Shown here: in pieces, positions 11,601 through 23,600 of the stretch
Layout: each line of letters opens with the position of its first letter
Numbering within the stretch: position 1 is the first letter of the stretch
Assembly (NCBI RefSeq): GCF_022682495.2
Contig: NC_071391.1
Span: forward strand, 42,871,998 to 42,935,997
Direction of reading: 5' to 3'
Source of the DNA: Desmodus rotundus
Taxonomy: Eukaryota > Chordata > Mammalia > Chiroptera > Phyllostomidae
DNA length: 64,000 nt
Made by a program: the position numbers and the translations under genes
Notes under the pieces: generated by a model
The model's database searches: none
Told to the model about the DNA's origin: nothing
What the model saw: the letters and a program-made list of their open reading frames with translations, nothing else

Positions 11601-14600
11601 CTTGTCTTTTCTTTCTTTTTTTTTTTTTTTGGTGGTTTCCTTCTTTGTGCAAAAGCTTTTTAGTTTGATGTAATCCCATTTGTTTATTATTGCTTCTGAG
11701 GAGAATGGTCCAAAAAATGTTGCTAAGGCCAATGTCAAATAGCTTATTGCCTATGTTTTTTTCTGGGAGTTTTATGGTTTTGAGTCTTGTATTCAAGTCT
11801 TTAATCCCATTTTTAATATCTTTTCGTGTCTGGTATAAGATAATGGTCCAGTTTCATGCTTTTGCATATCCAGTTTTACCAACACCATTTATTGAGGAGA
11901 CTGCCTTTTCCCATTGTATAAATTAATGGGTTTATTTCACAAATTCATAAATTAACTGATTGCCTCCTTTGTCATAAATTAATTGATTGTATGTGCATGA
12001 GTTTATTTCCTGTGTTCTGTATTCTGTTCCTTTGATCTATGTGTCTGTTTTCGTGGTTCCTGTTGTCTGTGTAGGCAGTTTGGAATCTGGAGTCTGATAC
12101 TCCAGTTTTGTTCTCTCTCACAGGTGCTTTGGCTGTTGTGTACTTCCAAACAAGTTTCAGAGCTACTTTTTCTAGTTCTGTGAAAAATACGCCTGGTATT
12201 TTGATGGGAGTTACATTGTACCATTAGATTGCTTTCGGCACAATGGACATTTCAACATTAATTATTCCAATTTATGAACACAGTATACCTTTATATTTAT
12301 TTGCGTTATCCGCAATTTCCTTATCAATGTCTTACCTTTGACCTCCTTGGTTAAATGTAACCCTAGCTATTTTGTTCTTTTTGATATAATTATAAATGGG
12401 ATTGTTTTCTTAATTTCTTTCTGATAGCTTGTTATTAGTGTATACAAATACAACCAATTTCTGTAGATTAATTTTGTATCCTGTAAGTTAATTGAATTTA
12501 TTACTTCTAATAGTTTTTTTCGTGGAGTCTTTAGGGTTTTCTACATAAAATATCATGTCATCTGTAATAGTGACAGCTTTACTTCTTCTTTTCTAATTGG
12601 TATGCCTTTTATTTATTTTTCTTGCCTCATTTCTGTGGCTAAGACTTTCAATATTATGTTAAATAAAAGTGGTGAAAGTTGGCATCCTTGTCTTATTCTT
12701 GATCTAAAGGAAAAGCTTTCAGCTAGCTTTTCACCATTGAGTGATGTTACAGTACAATCCCTCTGCCCCCGACATTGTTGAGAGTCCTGTCTTATAAATG
12801 GATGTTAATTCTGTCAGATGCTTTCTCATCCCCCTCTATCCCCCCTTCTATCTCCCCAGGTACCTTATGTAGACATTTCTCTCCCCTAAGCTCCAAGGGC
12901 CTTTTTTAGCCTATGTAACTTGTTCCCTGAATCCATTTCTCCTACAGCCCACTTCTTTTGCCTCTGTAACTTTCGAAATAAAGTTTCTTTTATAATTTGA
13001 AAAAAAAATTGATATATCACATTGATTGATTTGCAGATGTCGAACCATCTTTTCATCTCTAGAATAAATCCTATTTGATCATGATGTATGATCCTTTTAA
13101 TGTGCTTTTGAATTTGGTTTGCTAATATTTTGTTGAGAATTTTGCATCTTTATTTATCAGGGATATTGGCCTATAATTTTCTTCCTTTGTGGGACCTCTG
13201 GTTTTGATATCAAGGTATTGCTGGCCTCATAAAATGAGTTTGGAAGCCTTTCTTTCTTTCTTTCTTCCTTCCTTCCTTCCTTCCTTCCTTCCTTCCTTTC
13301 TTTCTTTCTTCTTTCCTTCCTTCCTTCCTTCCTTCCTTCCTTCCTTCCTTCCTTTCTTTCTTTCTTCTTTCCTTCCTTCCTTCCTTCCTTCCTTCCTTCC
13401 TTCCTTCTTTGAATGATTTGAGAAGGATAGTTATTATTTCTTCTTTAAATCTTTGGTAGAAATCACGTGAAGCCATCTGGTTCTGAACTTTTGGGGGGTG
13501 GTCAAATTACTGACTCAGTATCATTGCTTGTAATCAATCTATTCAGGTTTTCTATTTCTTCATGATTTACCTTGGAAGGTTATGTGTTTTTAGAAATTTA
13601 TGAATTTTTCCCTAGGTTTTCCAATTTGTTAGAATAAAATTGTAGTCTTCTGCATAGCCTTCACTGTTTTTTTTTAGATACTCAATACTTTTTATAAGGT
13701 TTTATTTATTTATTTTTAGAGAGAGGGTAAGGCAGGTAGAAACAGAGAGAGAGAAACATCAATGGGAGAGAGAAACATCAAATTGTTGCCTCTCCTACAT
13801 GCCCTGACCAGGGATTGAACCCACAACCCAGGCACGTACCCTGAAGAACCGAACCTGCAACTTTCACTTTGCAGGTGATACCCAACCAACTGAACCCCAC
13901 CAGTCAGGGCAAGCCTTCACTTTTAACTACTACACACTCATTTATCTTTTGATTCCTGCTCTTAAAGAACTGATGTTCTAGTGGGAAGTGATAGACGGTA
14001 AGCAAGCAAATAATCAAACAGGCATGTCACCGCTTGTGTTGAGTGTTTTGCAGGAAGTAAATAGGGCGTAAGTGGGGGGTGGTTGGGCCAGGGGCTATTC
14101 TACATCTAGTCACTGGGGAAGGCTTCTCTGAGGAAGTGATACTCGACCTGACACCTGAGGATGAGAAGGGGGCAAGACCTGTGTGGATTGTTCCAGGCAG
14201 TGGGAAAATCTTTGCATTGTTCCATCCAAAGATCTTAAAGAAGGAGTAAACGAGCGTGTTCAGAGACCAGAAAAGAAGCCAGTGTGGCTGAGTGAGGAAG
14301 AAAGTGGGATGAAGTGAGGCCCAAAAGAATCAGGACAGTTATGGGGTAGCTTGGCAGTTTTAGGAAAGTGTTTGAATTTTATTCAAAATGCAATGGGAAA
14401 CCACTGGAGGACTTTTTTTTTTTTAGCAGGGAAATAATGTGATAGGAATTAGATTTTTTAAAACTCGCTTTGGCTGCTGTGTTGAGAATGAATAGCAGAG
14501 AAGAGTGGAAACAGGAATCCAGTTAGGAAGTTATTGTAAGCCAGGTTTGCTCAACAAATAGGAATGAGGTCTTGATGAGTTCGAAGGTATTTTGCAGGGG

Positions 14601-17600
14601 AAACACCAGATTCCATGAGCTGGGAAGAGAGCTAGAGGGGAAGAGTGCAATGGTGGAAATGCAGATTTCAGAGTGGATGTATTGGCAAATGATGGAATGT
14701 GGACAGTGGTGGGAGGGTGGGAGTGGACAGCTGAGGTGAAGTGGAGGAAAAGTTCACTGGGGTTGAGATCAAGGAAATAAGAAATACTTCCTTGTGGATG
14801 GGTCACCTTGTGGATGTCAGAGCCACTGGGACTGATGGCCTGAGTGTATGTATGGGGAGGGGATGGTGGTGGTACAGGACAGGGTTAACAGAAGAAGAGT
14901 ATAAGCCAAACCTAAGACTTTAGCAACTGGGGAAGCAGCCATAAAGTTAGCAGAGACGATAAAAAGGAGGGGTGGTGCAGAGAGAAGGCATGAGCTTTCA
15001 AGGAGCTGAAGAATAGTTTAGAAATGTTCTGGCTGGGGGTGGGGAGGCCTCAACCCCACCTTCTGGCCCTAAGGAATGTGGAGTATGAGACAGAAACCAC
15101 TCTCTACTTGGGAAGACTGAAGGGGAAACTAGGTCACAAATAATATTTGGGAAGCCCTTAGAATCTTGCCTGGCACATATTGTTTGTTAAATAAATAAAA
15201 ATTAATTAGTTCAGATCAAGAGGTATAGAGAACATCAACAGAAGAGATTAAAGATACAGGAAAGTTCACACCATGCAAATCTTCCATCCCCAAATTTGTG
15301 GTCACCAAACATGCTGCCCTCAGTCTGTAAGCTTCCTCTCCTCCTCCCTTCAGTGACTAATCCCACCCAGGCCTCCTGTTCTCTGAAATCCTCCCTGCTT
15401 CGTGCTGAGCAGCAGATCTTGCCAGAGGCAAGTTAGGCCTACTCTCTCTAACGTTACCCTGCCCCTTGTACATCCACCTCTCTTTTCCCTCCTCCAGCCA
15501 GAGGATGTGGTCCATTCATCTTCTTCAGAGTATTCTGAGCCACTTCCCCATCCCTAGATCTTGTCCTGTGTCTTCTAGTCTCTTCAACCTCTCCTTCTCT
15601 ACTGGCTCCTCAGTCTATAAATATACTCAAGACTCCCATGACAAACAGATAAGAACTGTTTGTGCCTTTGTCCCACCCTCTCCCCCCAGCTGCCATTCAA
15701 TCCCTCAGTCCCCATCTTCCTCAAACTTCCAACCTCCCCTTCAATCTTCAACTGGCAACAGGCAAGCCTTTCTGCTCCTGCCACTCCAGTCTCTCCCTTT
15801 TCCTTATAGACACAAGTCTGTCACATTTGCTAACACTGGTAGGCAGTTCCCAGTCCTTGATGTTCCCTGACTCCCCGGCTTGCTTTAGACACTGATGACT
15901 ACTCATTCCCTCCTAGAATTATGCTACTCACCTTTCTGCTCTGACAGTCACTCTCCCTGCCTCTCTGTCCATTGCTCCTTGCTCCCCTCATTCAGTATTT
16001 GCGGGGTGCTCTGTCCTGCTCTTACCACTGCCTACCCCCTTTTCTGGCTGGTTGCATCCTCTTCCATGGCTACAGAGGCCAGCTAAATGTTGATGGTGTC
16101 CTCATCTGTATCCCCAACCTGTCTTCTCCCCAGCTCTCTACAGGTCCCCTCTACCTGGATGTCCACTGTTACAGTAGACTCAGCCAGGTCAGGCTGAACT
16201 TCCTTATAACCCACCCCTCTTTCTGTGTTTCTCATCGTGGTGAATGCCACCGCCATCCACTCGATGATCTGAGCTAGGAATCAGGGAGTCAGCCAAGACT
16301 CATGTCTCACTCCCCATATCTAATCAGACATACCTCCTACTGGCTGTACTTCTCAGATTTGTTCACTTTAGTCTACATTGCTACTGCCTAAATCCAGGTC
16401 TTCTTATCTCTTGCCTAAACTGTTGAAAGAGTATCTTGGTTAAGCACATGCTTTGCCTCATGTTTGGATCCAGGCTCCAGTGTTCACTAGCTTTGTTACC
16501 TTGGGCTGCTTACCCTTTCGGAGTCTGTTTATGTAAACAGAGTGTGAAGCACAGTGCCTGGCACATAGTGCTTACTAAGTGATAATTGGATGGTGGCAGT
16601 GATGATGTTACAACCCCTTGTCTGCTCTCTCGCCACATTCACATTCACCCTCCACTGAGAGGCAGTGAAGAGGAGCTTGATACACCGTGAACCTGGCTGT
16701 CCCAGGCTCCAGTCATTCCCTTGTGTTGCAATGACCTCTAAGCTCCTTGGTGTGGCTCACCAGGCCCTCCATAAACTGCTGTCTCCAGACTCCTGCTGCC
16801 ATTCCTTGTTTTGGACTTGGTTTCCAGCCATATCAAGCTGTTTATAATTCCCTACCCACACCATGCTGTTTCTGGATGCCTTCTGTGTGTGGAACATTCT
16901 TTCTCCTTTCCCTGCACCTTTCTTTGGTCAGGCTAACATCATCCATCCATGAAGATTTAGCTTACATCACCTCCTCTGAAGCCTTTTCCGGCTACCCTTT
17001 CCACCCACCATGGGCCAGGTGCCCTCTGTGCATTTCCTTATCAGTGCATCTACTGTGTTCCTTTTGTCAAGGATAAATAATAACCTACAATATATAGTGC
17101 TGTCTGTGAGTTAGGCAAGTGCTCATAGCCTACTATATTTAGTGCTTTCTATGAGTTAGGCATATAAGCCCTTTACATTTAATTCTCCAACACTCTGTGA
17201 AGTCTGTACTGTCTCAAGCTTACAAAGGAAGAATCTTTGGCTCATTAAAGTTAAGTAACTTGTCAGGGGTCACAGTTTAATAGGTGGCTGACCTGAGAAT
17301 TGAATCCAGGCAGCCTAGCTCCAGGGTCCACACCCTTGGTCATTACATTGCTTACTTCTATAAACTCTGTTTTTCTGTACTTCTACAAACACTCCTCGGT
17401 AGACTAGAAGTATTTTAGAGATGCTCACTATGCTTTATCTTTGTATTCCCAGAGCTTGGCACAAATTTGACAAGAGTAGGCAGTCAGTAAATGTTTAATG
17501 AGTTAATAAGCAAGGGACAGTTGCTCATAGTTCTATGAGAAGGGTTTGTAAGCACCTGTGAAAGGTGAACCTGTGTTTGTGCACACTGGAATGCAGATAT

Positions 17601-20600
17601 GTCAGCTCTTCTGAGAGAGGTCAGTTTCCACTCAGTTGTGAGAGATGAGGACTTTATACCTGCTGGCAGGACAAGATGTGTTTGCCCACCAGAGAGGTTT
17701 CCCAATGGAGTGTAACGGCACCCATGGAAAGTGTGAGGAAAGGGTGCACTGACTGACGCTGCCCCCCCCCCCTTCCCTCCCTGACCAGATGCCTCCAGAA
17801 CTACATCCCCGCCCAGAGCCTGACTCTGTCCTGTCCAGTGTGTCGGCAGACATCCATCCTCCCAGAGCAGGGCGTCTCGGCGCTGCAGAATAACTTCTTC
17901 ATCAGCAGCCTCATGGAGGCAATGCAGCAGGCACCTGATGGGGCCCACGACCCCGAGGACCCCCACCCCCTCAGTGCAGTGGCTGGCCGTCCCCTCTCCT
18001 GCCCCAACCATGAAGGCAAGGTGGGCCCAAGCAGGCCCAGTGAGGCCAGGACTTGGGGTGGAAGGGGAGGAGAGCTTGGGGGAGGGGGCCAAGTGGCTGT
18101 GGGTGAGAGGTGTTTCTCTGCATAAGTGGTCCAGGTAGGGGGCACACCTGGAAGGTGAGGGGCAAGGAGGACGGATGGGGGTGGGGAGGGGCAAAGAAGT
18201 GTGATGTCTAGCTGTTGCTTGACTGGAATCTTTATGCTGCCAGACGATGGAGTTTTACTGCGAGGCCTGTGAGACGGCCATGTGCGGCGAGTGTCGCGCA
18301 GGAGAGCACCGAGAGCACGGCACCGTGCTGCTGCGAGACGTGGTGGAGCAGCACAAGGCCGCTCTGCAGCGCCAGCTGGAGGCAGTGCGCAGCCGGTAGG
18401 CTCACGGTGGGGACCTGGGCTGGTGGGGCCATCAGAGATGATATCTCAACAGGGGCAGGGGAGGGGCTTTGGGGAGGCCTCCGGGAGGGGATCTCCTGGA
18501 GAAGGAATGGCTTGGTAAGGGCACCTCAAGCCGCCCTGGAATGAGATGTTTCCCTTCCCCAGACTGCCACAGCTGTCTGCAGCTATCGCCTTAGTGGGGG
18601 GCATCAGCCAGCAACTGCAGGAACGCAAGGCAGAGGCCCTGGCGCAGATCAGCGCAGCCTTCGAGGACTTGGAGCAAGCGCTGCAGCAGCGCAAGCAGGC
18701 GCTGGTCAGCGACCTGGAGGCCATTTGTGGGGCGAAGCAGAAGGTGCGTCCTTCGTCCTTCCCTACCACCATCCATCACGAGATGGCCTTATTGCCTCCA
18801 TGCGTCCCCTGCTTTCCATACCTGCGCACCCGTTTCCCTAGTCTATAATTTCTGCCTCCTGACGTGGCTCCACAGGGGCTGTGGGCTTCTGTGTACCTTT
18901 TTCACACTACCTGCTTGTATTTCTTTCATGCCATAGTATTAAAAGTTCATTAGGAAACACAGAGACACCGATCCTCTAGTCTTCTCATTCAACCCACCCC
19001 TATCGCCTCTTCAGGTGTTGCAGACCCAGCTAGACACACTGCGTCAGGGTCAGGAACACATTGGCAGTAGCTGCAGCTTCGCAGAGCAGGCCCTGCGCCT
19101 GGGCTCAGCTCCGGAGGTGTTGCTGGTGCGCAAGCACATGCGAGAGCGCCTGGCAGCCTTGGCAGCACAGGCCTTCCCAGAGCGGCCCCACGAGAACGCG
19201 CAGCTGGAACTGGTCCTCGAGGTCGACGGGCTGCGGCGATCCGTTCTCAACCTGGGTGCGCTGCTCACAACGAGCGCCACTGCACACGAGACAGTGGCCA
19301 CGGGCGAGGGCCTGCGCCAGGCACTGGTGGGCCAGCCTGCTTCACTCACAGTCACTACCAAAGACAAGGATGGGCGGCTGGTGCGCACTGGTAGCGCCGA
19401 GCTGCGAGCCGAGCTCACTGGCCCTGACGGTACACGCCTTCCCGTGCCAGTGGTGGACCACAAGAATGGCACATACGAGCTGGTATACACAGCGCGCTCT
19501 GAGGGCGAACTGCTCCTCTCAGTGCTGCTGTATGGCCAGCCGGTGCGCGGCAGCCCCTTCCGCGTGCGTGCCCTGCGTCCCGGGGACCTGCCACCTTCAC
19601 CTGATGACGTCAAGCGCCGTGTTAAGTCCCCTGGTGGCCCCGGCAGCCATGTGCGCCAGAAGGCAGTGCGGAGGCCCAGCTCCATGTACAGCACAGGTGG
19701 CAAGCGGAAGGACAACCCCATTGAGGACGAGCTCGTGTTCCGCGTTGGTACTGATGGCCAGGGGCAGAGCCAGGCAGGGGTGGGCTCAGGGGGGGGTGAG
19801 GCAGAGAGGGCAGGGAGTTTCAAAATGACCTGTGAGTGAATTCTTTTGTTGTCCTGCATCCGTTTCTCACAGGCAGCCGTGGAAGGGAGAAGGGCGAATT
19901 CACCAATTTACAGGGTGTGTCCGCAGCTAGCAGTGGCCGCATAGTGGTAGCTGACAGCAACAACCAATGTATTCAGGTGAGTGCCTGTCCACCTCCCCCA
20001 ACACCAAAATGAAGGTCCTCCAGCCACAGCCTCCTGAAAAAAAGGGTGTATAGTTCACTCCTGAAAGATGAAACCTACATAGTATCTTTGCATGAAGCAC
20101 AATAAATCATAGCACCACCTTTCACTCACCCACACTCAGTTTCACTCCTACTGGCCACAAGGGTAACCACATTCACAGTTAGGCACCAGGGTTCGCTGTG
20201 CTGGCAGCCTCTACCTCCTAGGCTGTGGCTCAGACCAGACCAGCTCCTGGACCCCAAAGATCTGGCTCATTCTTCCTTCCCTTCTGCCTCCACTTGAGCC
20301 TCCACCTGGCTGGCTAACTTTCCTTTTCACCATCACCTAGTCAGGATGCAGGCTCAACCCTCCCCTGCTATCTTCCAACATACCTTCCTGGCTCCAGAAT
20401 ATATTCTGTGGGCACCAGTCTCTGCAAACATCCGGCTGACTAGACAGTCAAATGGGGTTAAGTTGTGAAAAGGGGTGTCTTCAGCAGCTAGACCATAGTA
20501 TAGGGCACCCTCACAGGTGGCCCTGCCCCTGGTCCTCGCAGCCCCTCACATACCTGATTAAAGCATCTACCATGCAAATAGACATGATCCCTGCTTCACT

Positions 20601-23600
20601 TCAAGCTCTTTAAAGCCAGAAAATGTGGTTTTCTCTGTTTACTCGTTGTAGTAAACCCAGAGCCTAGTGGCAGGCACCAGTGTGGTAGACACACGGCAAA
20701 GCAGTTCAAAGCTCAGGCTCTGAAACCAGACACCTGGGCTTGAATCTTAGCTCTGCTACTTACAAGTCATATGACCTCTCTGAGCTTCAGTTAACTCATG
20801 TGTAAAATTAGGGAAAGAATACCTCACAGGGTTGCTGGGAGCATTAAATGACAGACTGCACCGTGCCCGACACCTACCGAACCTTCTAATGTTAGTTACA
20901 AATGTCATTGTCCAGGTGGGGGCTGTCCACAAGAGTCAGGAGGTGGGAGAGTGCCGGAGGGGGTTGTTCAGGGAACTGCAGGAATCCCAGAGGAGCTGGA
21001 GGTAGATTCCTATTAGGAGCCAAGTAACTAAGGTCACATTGAGTTTATCCTGTATGGGATTGTTCCTAACTACCCTGAACTTCAGCTCTTGGAAGTATTT
21101 TATCAGGTAGCAAAATTTTTCCCTCAAGATCCTTACACTGCAAAACCTATAAATTTAAACTTTTTACTGACCCAGCGTGAGTACCCTTGTCATAGATCCA
21201 GCTCTGCCAAAGGTCTGTCACCTCAATGTCAGATCTCCCTGGCCCTTGCTTTCCACCTAGTAGGCCGAAAGTGCCAGGAACTATTCCATGCCCATATTCC
21301 CAGTCTTGTATTTCTAGCCAGCCTTTATTTCCACCCTGTTGCTTGGAGCAGAGGAATGGAGAGGCCCAGTTCAGCACAGGGAGATATCTGGACACAGCCT
21401 GGATAGTGAGGAGGAGATGGGTGGGAGAGGGAGGCAGGTAGTGCAGGGAGTGGGGCTGGTGCTGAGGCCCTACTCAGTCACTCCTTCCACCCTCTAACTC
21501 TTTTCTTCCTCCTTATGCCAGCCAGGGATGCTTTCTGGCACAAACGTTGAGATTTAGGAAACGGTCCCTGGTGTGCGTACACACGAGTGCTCACATCACT
21601 GAGTAACAGGTGCCACTCTGTCTCCAATGAGGGGCTGTGCTTGTCCACTGTTTCCGTGTGGGGAACTGAGATGGAGGGCCTGCTGTAGCCAGCCCCCTTC
21701 CCTTCCAACCACTTGCCACTCCTACAGCAGTCTTCTTTCCTCCTACTCCCATCTGCACCCCAGCTTCCTAGCTGCCAGGAGCCAGACTCAGATTCCAAAG
21801 CCGAGTTTCTGCTTTTGTTACTCTGGGGACCTCACACCTGGTATGGGCTGGGCTCCCAGATGGATTGTGACCTGCACCCCTCAGTTCATGAGGATTGGGG
21901 TCCTCATGAACTTTTTCTCCTTTGGACCCATCTGTGGTGGAGGCTAGGTGAAGAATTTGATTTGACAATTTATATAATTGTCTTAGTCCATAAATTTTAT
22001 CATTTCTTCTATGAAAACTTGCTCATTTCCTTCAGGCAGAATATCAATCACATTCTCTTCTGAGGCCTTCAGCCTTTTGCTAAAAAACTTTTCATACTTT
22101 ACCAAAATCACTGGCTTGTTTTAAATATTTTGTTTTATTCTCTGTCCCCCACTAGTCTCAGATCCTGAATTATCTTAGTGCTACTGTGATATAGCAGAGA
22201 GATGTTAAAGACCAGACTAGGGCACCAGCAGATTCTAGAAATGTTAAGGAAGCAAATACAGCAGGTTTTGATGAGCTGTCAGATGTCAGTGGAAAAGGAG
22301 GGATCGGGAATGGCAGGACTTGGTGCATTGAGTGGGTGGTGGTGTCATTCAAAAACAGGTCTAGGTATACAATGATGAATTCACTGTTGCACGTGTTGTA
22401 TTTGAGGTTGCTGTGTGGCATCCAAGTGGAGATGTCCAGTTTTAGTCTGAGATTGAGCTGAGGAACTCATTCATTTGTTGAATGTTTGCTATGTGCCAGT
22501 TTCTATACCAGTACTGCAATTGCAGCAGCGCAGAACAGGCACGGTCCTTGCCTCACGTGGAACTTACATTCTTAGAAGAAGACAAAGATATGTATAGAAG
22601 TGATGGTTGTTATGAAGAGCGGTAAAATGCATATCATGGAGACCTAATTGTTTGTGATACATTGATTCAGGGGTGGAGCTGGTCATTAAAGGCTTCTCTG
22701 AAGAAGTGACCTAGAAATTCTGAGAGTGAAAAGATGAATAGGAGTTGGCCAGATGAAGGGACTGGGATAGGATAGGACAGGAAGAGTAAGATATGCACAA
22801 CGCCCCCCTCCCACCCCCCCCACACCCCAAACCTTATCAGTTTTGAGCTGGAAACCAAGCTGCTCAGACTGGAGGAGGCACATGCATAATCTCACTGCTG
22901 ATCTGGGGGTATTTTAGTCTCTCTCACATCAACTCTTCGGTCTGTAGTCTCCCCTCTCATGCCAGCAAATGCTGTCCCACCACAGGGGATCAGGGCAGAA
23001 AAGTGAGGGTACGGTGGAAGGTCTGCATCAGGAGGGAGTGACATTTCTTGGTGAGACCAGTTCAAACAGTCCTGCAGGCCTAAGAGATAGGGATGGGGTG
23101 AGGGGCAGGCGGCCCAGTCCTAAGGAGGGAGCAGGTCTGGATCAATGATTGAGACCAATGCCCAGAACTTGAGTTATCCAAGGTTCTTGGCTCTGATTCA
23201 TCTTATGTCCCTAGAGCCTATAACAAAGCATTGTGTGAGACTTACCCAGTGAGTAGTGAGTAATGGCTTGGCTGCGAAGGAGAAGCAAGAAGGCTTAGCT
23301 CTACAGGAAAAGAGCATCAAAGGAGGTGCTTTTAGGATGGGGAGACCTGAGCATGCTGGGCAGCTAAGGTGGAGGAGGTAGGAGAGGGTGAGAGGTTGAA
23401 AGTGTCACTCTGTTGGAGAGGAAGGTGACCTCTTCTAGTCAGCTCCACAGCCTGGAAAGGCTAATCCTTGTTTATTTCCTCCCCTCTGCCACCTTTTTTT
23501 CTACTACCAAGTCCTGTTGAGTCTACCTCCTATTTGTCTCTTGAGTCCACCTACTACTGCCCTCCAGCCATTCCCTGGTCCAAGCCATCGTCATTTCACA

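Larger units (their letters stand above)
10592..13675 (-). repeat. 5'-truncated L1 LINE, antisense, with nested insertions
   Basis: The element begins with a T-run (reverse of the poly(A) tail). An L1 3' UTR follows ('ggaagtgtagttgacataca'), and from about 11000 come reverse-complemented ORF2 C-terminal sequences ('ccatggtggctgcacc', 'tttgatttgcatttccttgg'). The - strand frame at 12003-12224 reads like decayed L1 ORF2. Stops and frameshifts show it is dead. A poly(A)-tailed insert lies at about 12829-13008 and a (CCTT)n tract at 13248-13409. Confidence 0.85.
8692..17788 (+). other. TRIM3: TRIM3 intron 2
   Basis: A 9.1 kb intron, the largest in TRIM3. It holds L2 copies (9105-9670 -, 9670-10330 +, 13940-14980 -, 15300-16440 +, 16620-17070 +), MIRs (10360-10590 -, 16430-16580 +, 17080-17350 -), an antisense L1 (10592-13675) and a Ves SINE (13699-13910). 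The acceptor follows a C-rich tract (CCTGACCAG|A). Confidence 0.75.

Noticed and set aside
13699..13910. tRNA-like sequence within SINEs
   Set aside because: It carries only degenerate A/B boxes of tRNA-derived SINEs and no cloverleaf; not a tRNA gene. The same applies to the other four SINE copies.
17484..18194. Antisense 236-codon open frame overlapping TRIM3 exon 3
   Set aside because: It is the complement of a GC-rich conserved exon and contains no domain; a shadow of the coding strand.
19050..19859. Antisense 269-codon open frame opposite TRIM3 exon 6
   Set aside because: It mirrors the coding exon almost exactly. The Ser/Arg/Pro-rich reading is typical of a reverse-complement shadow.
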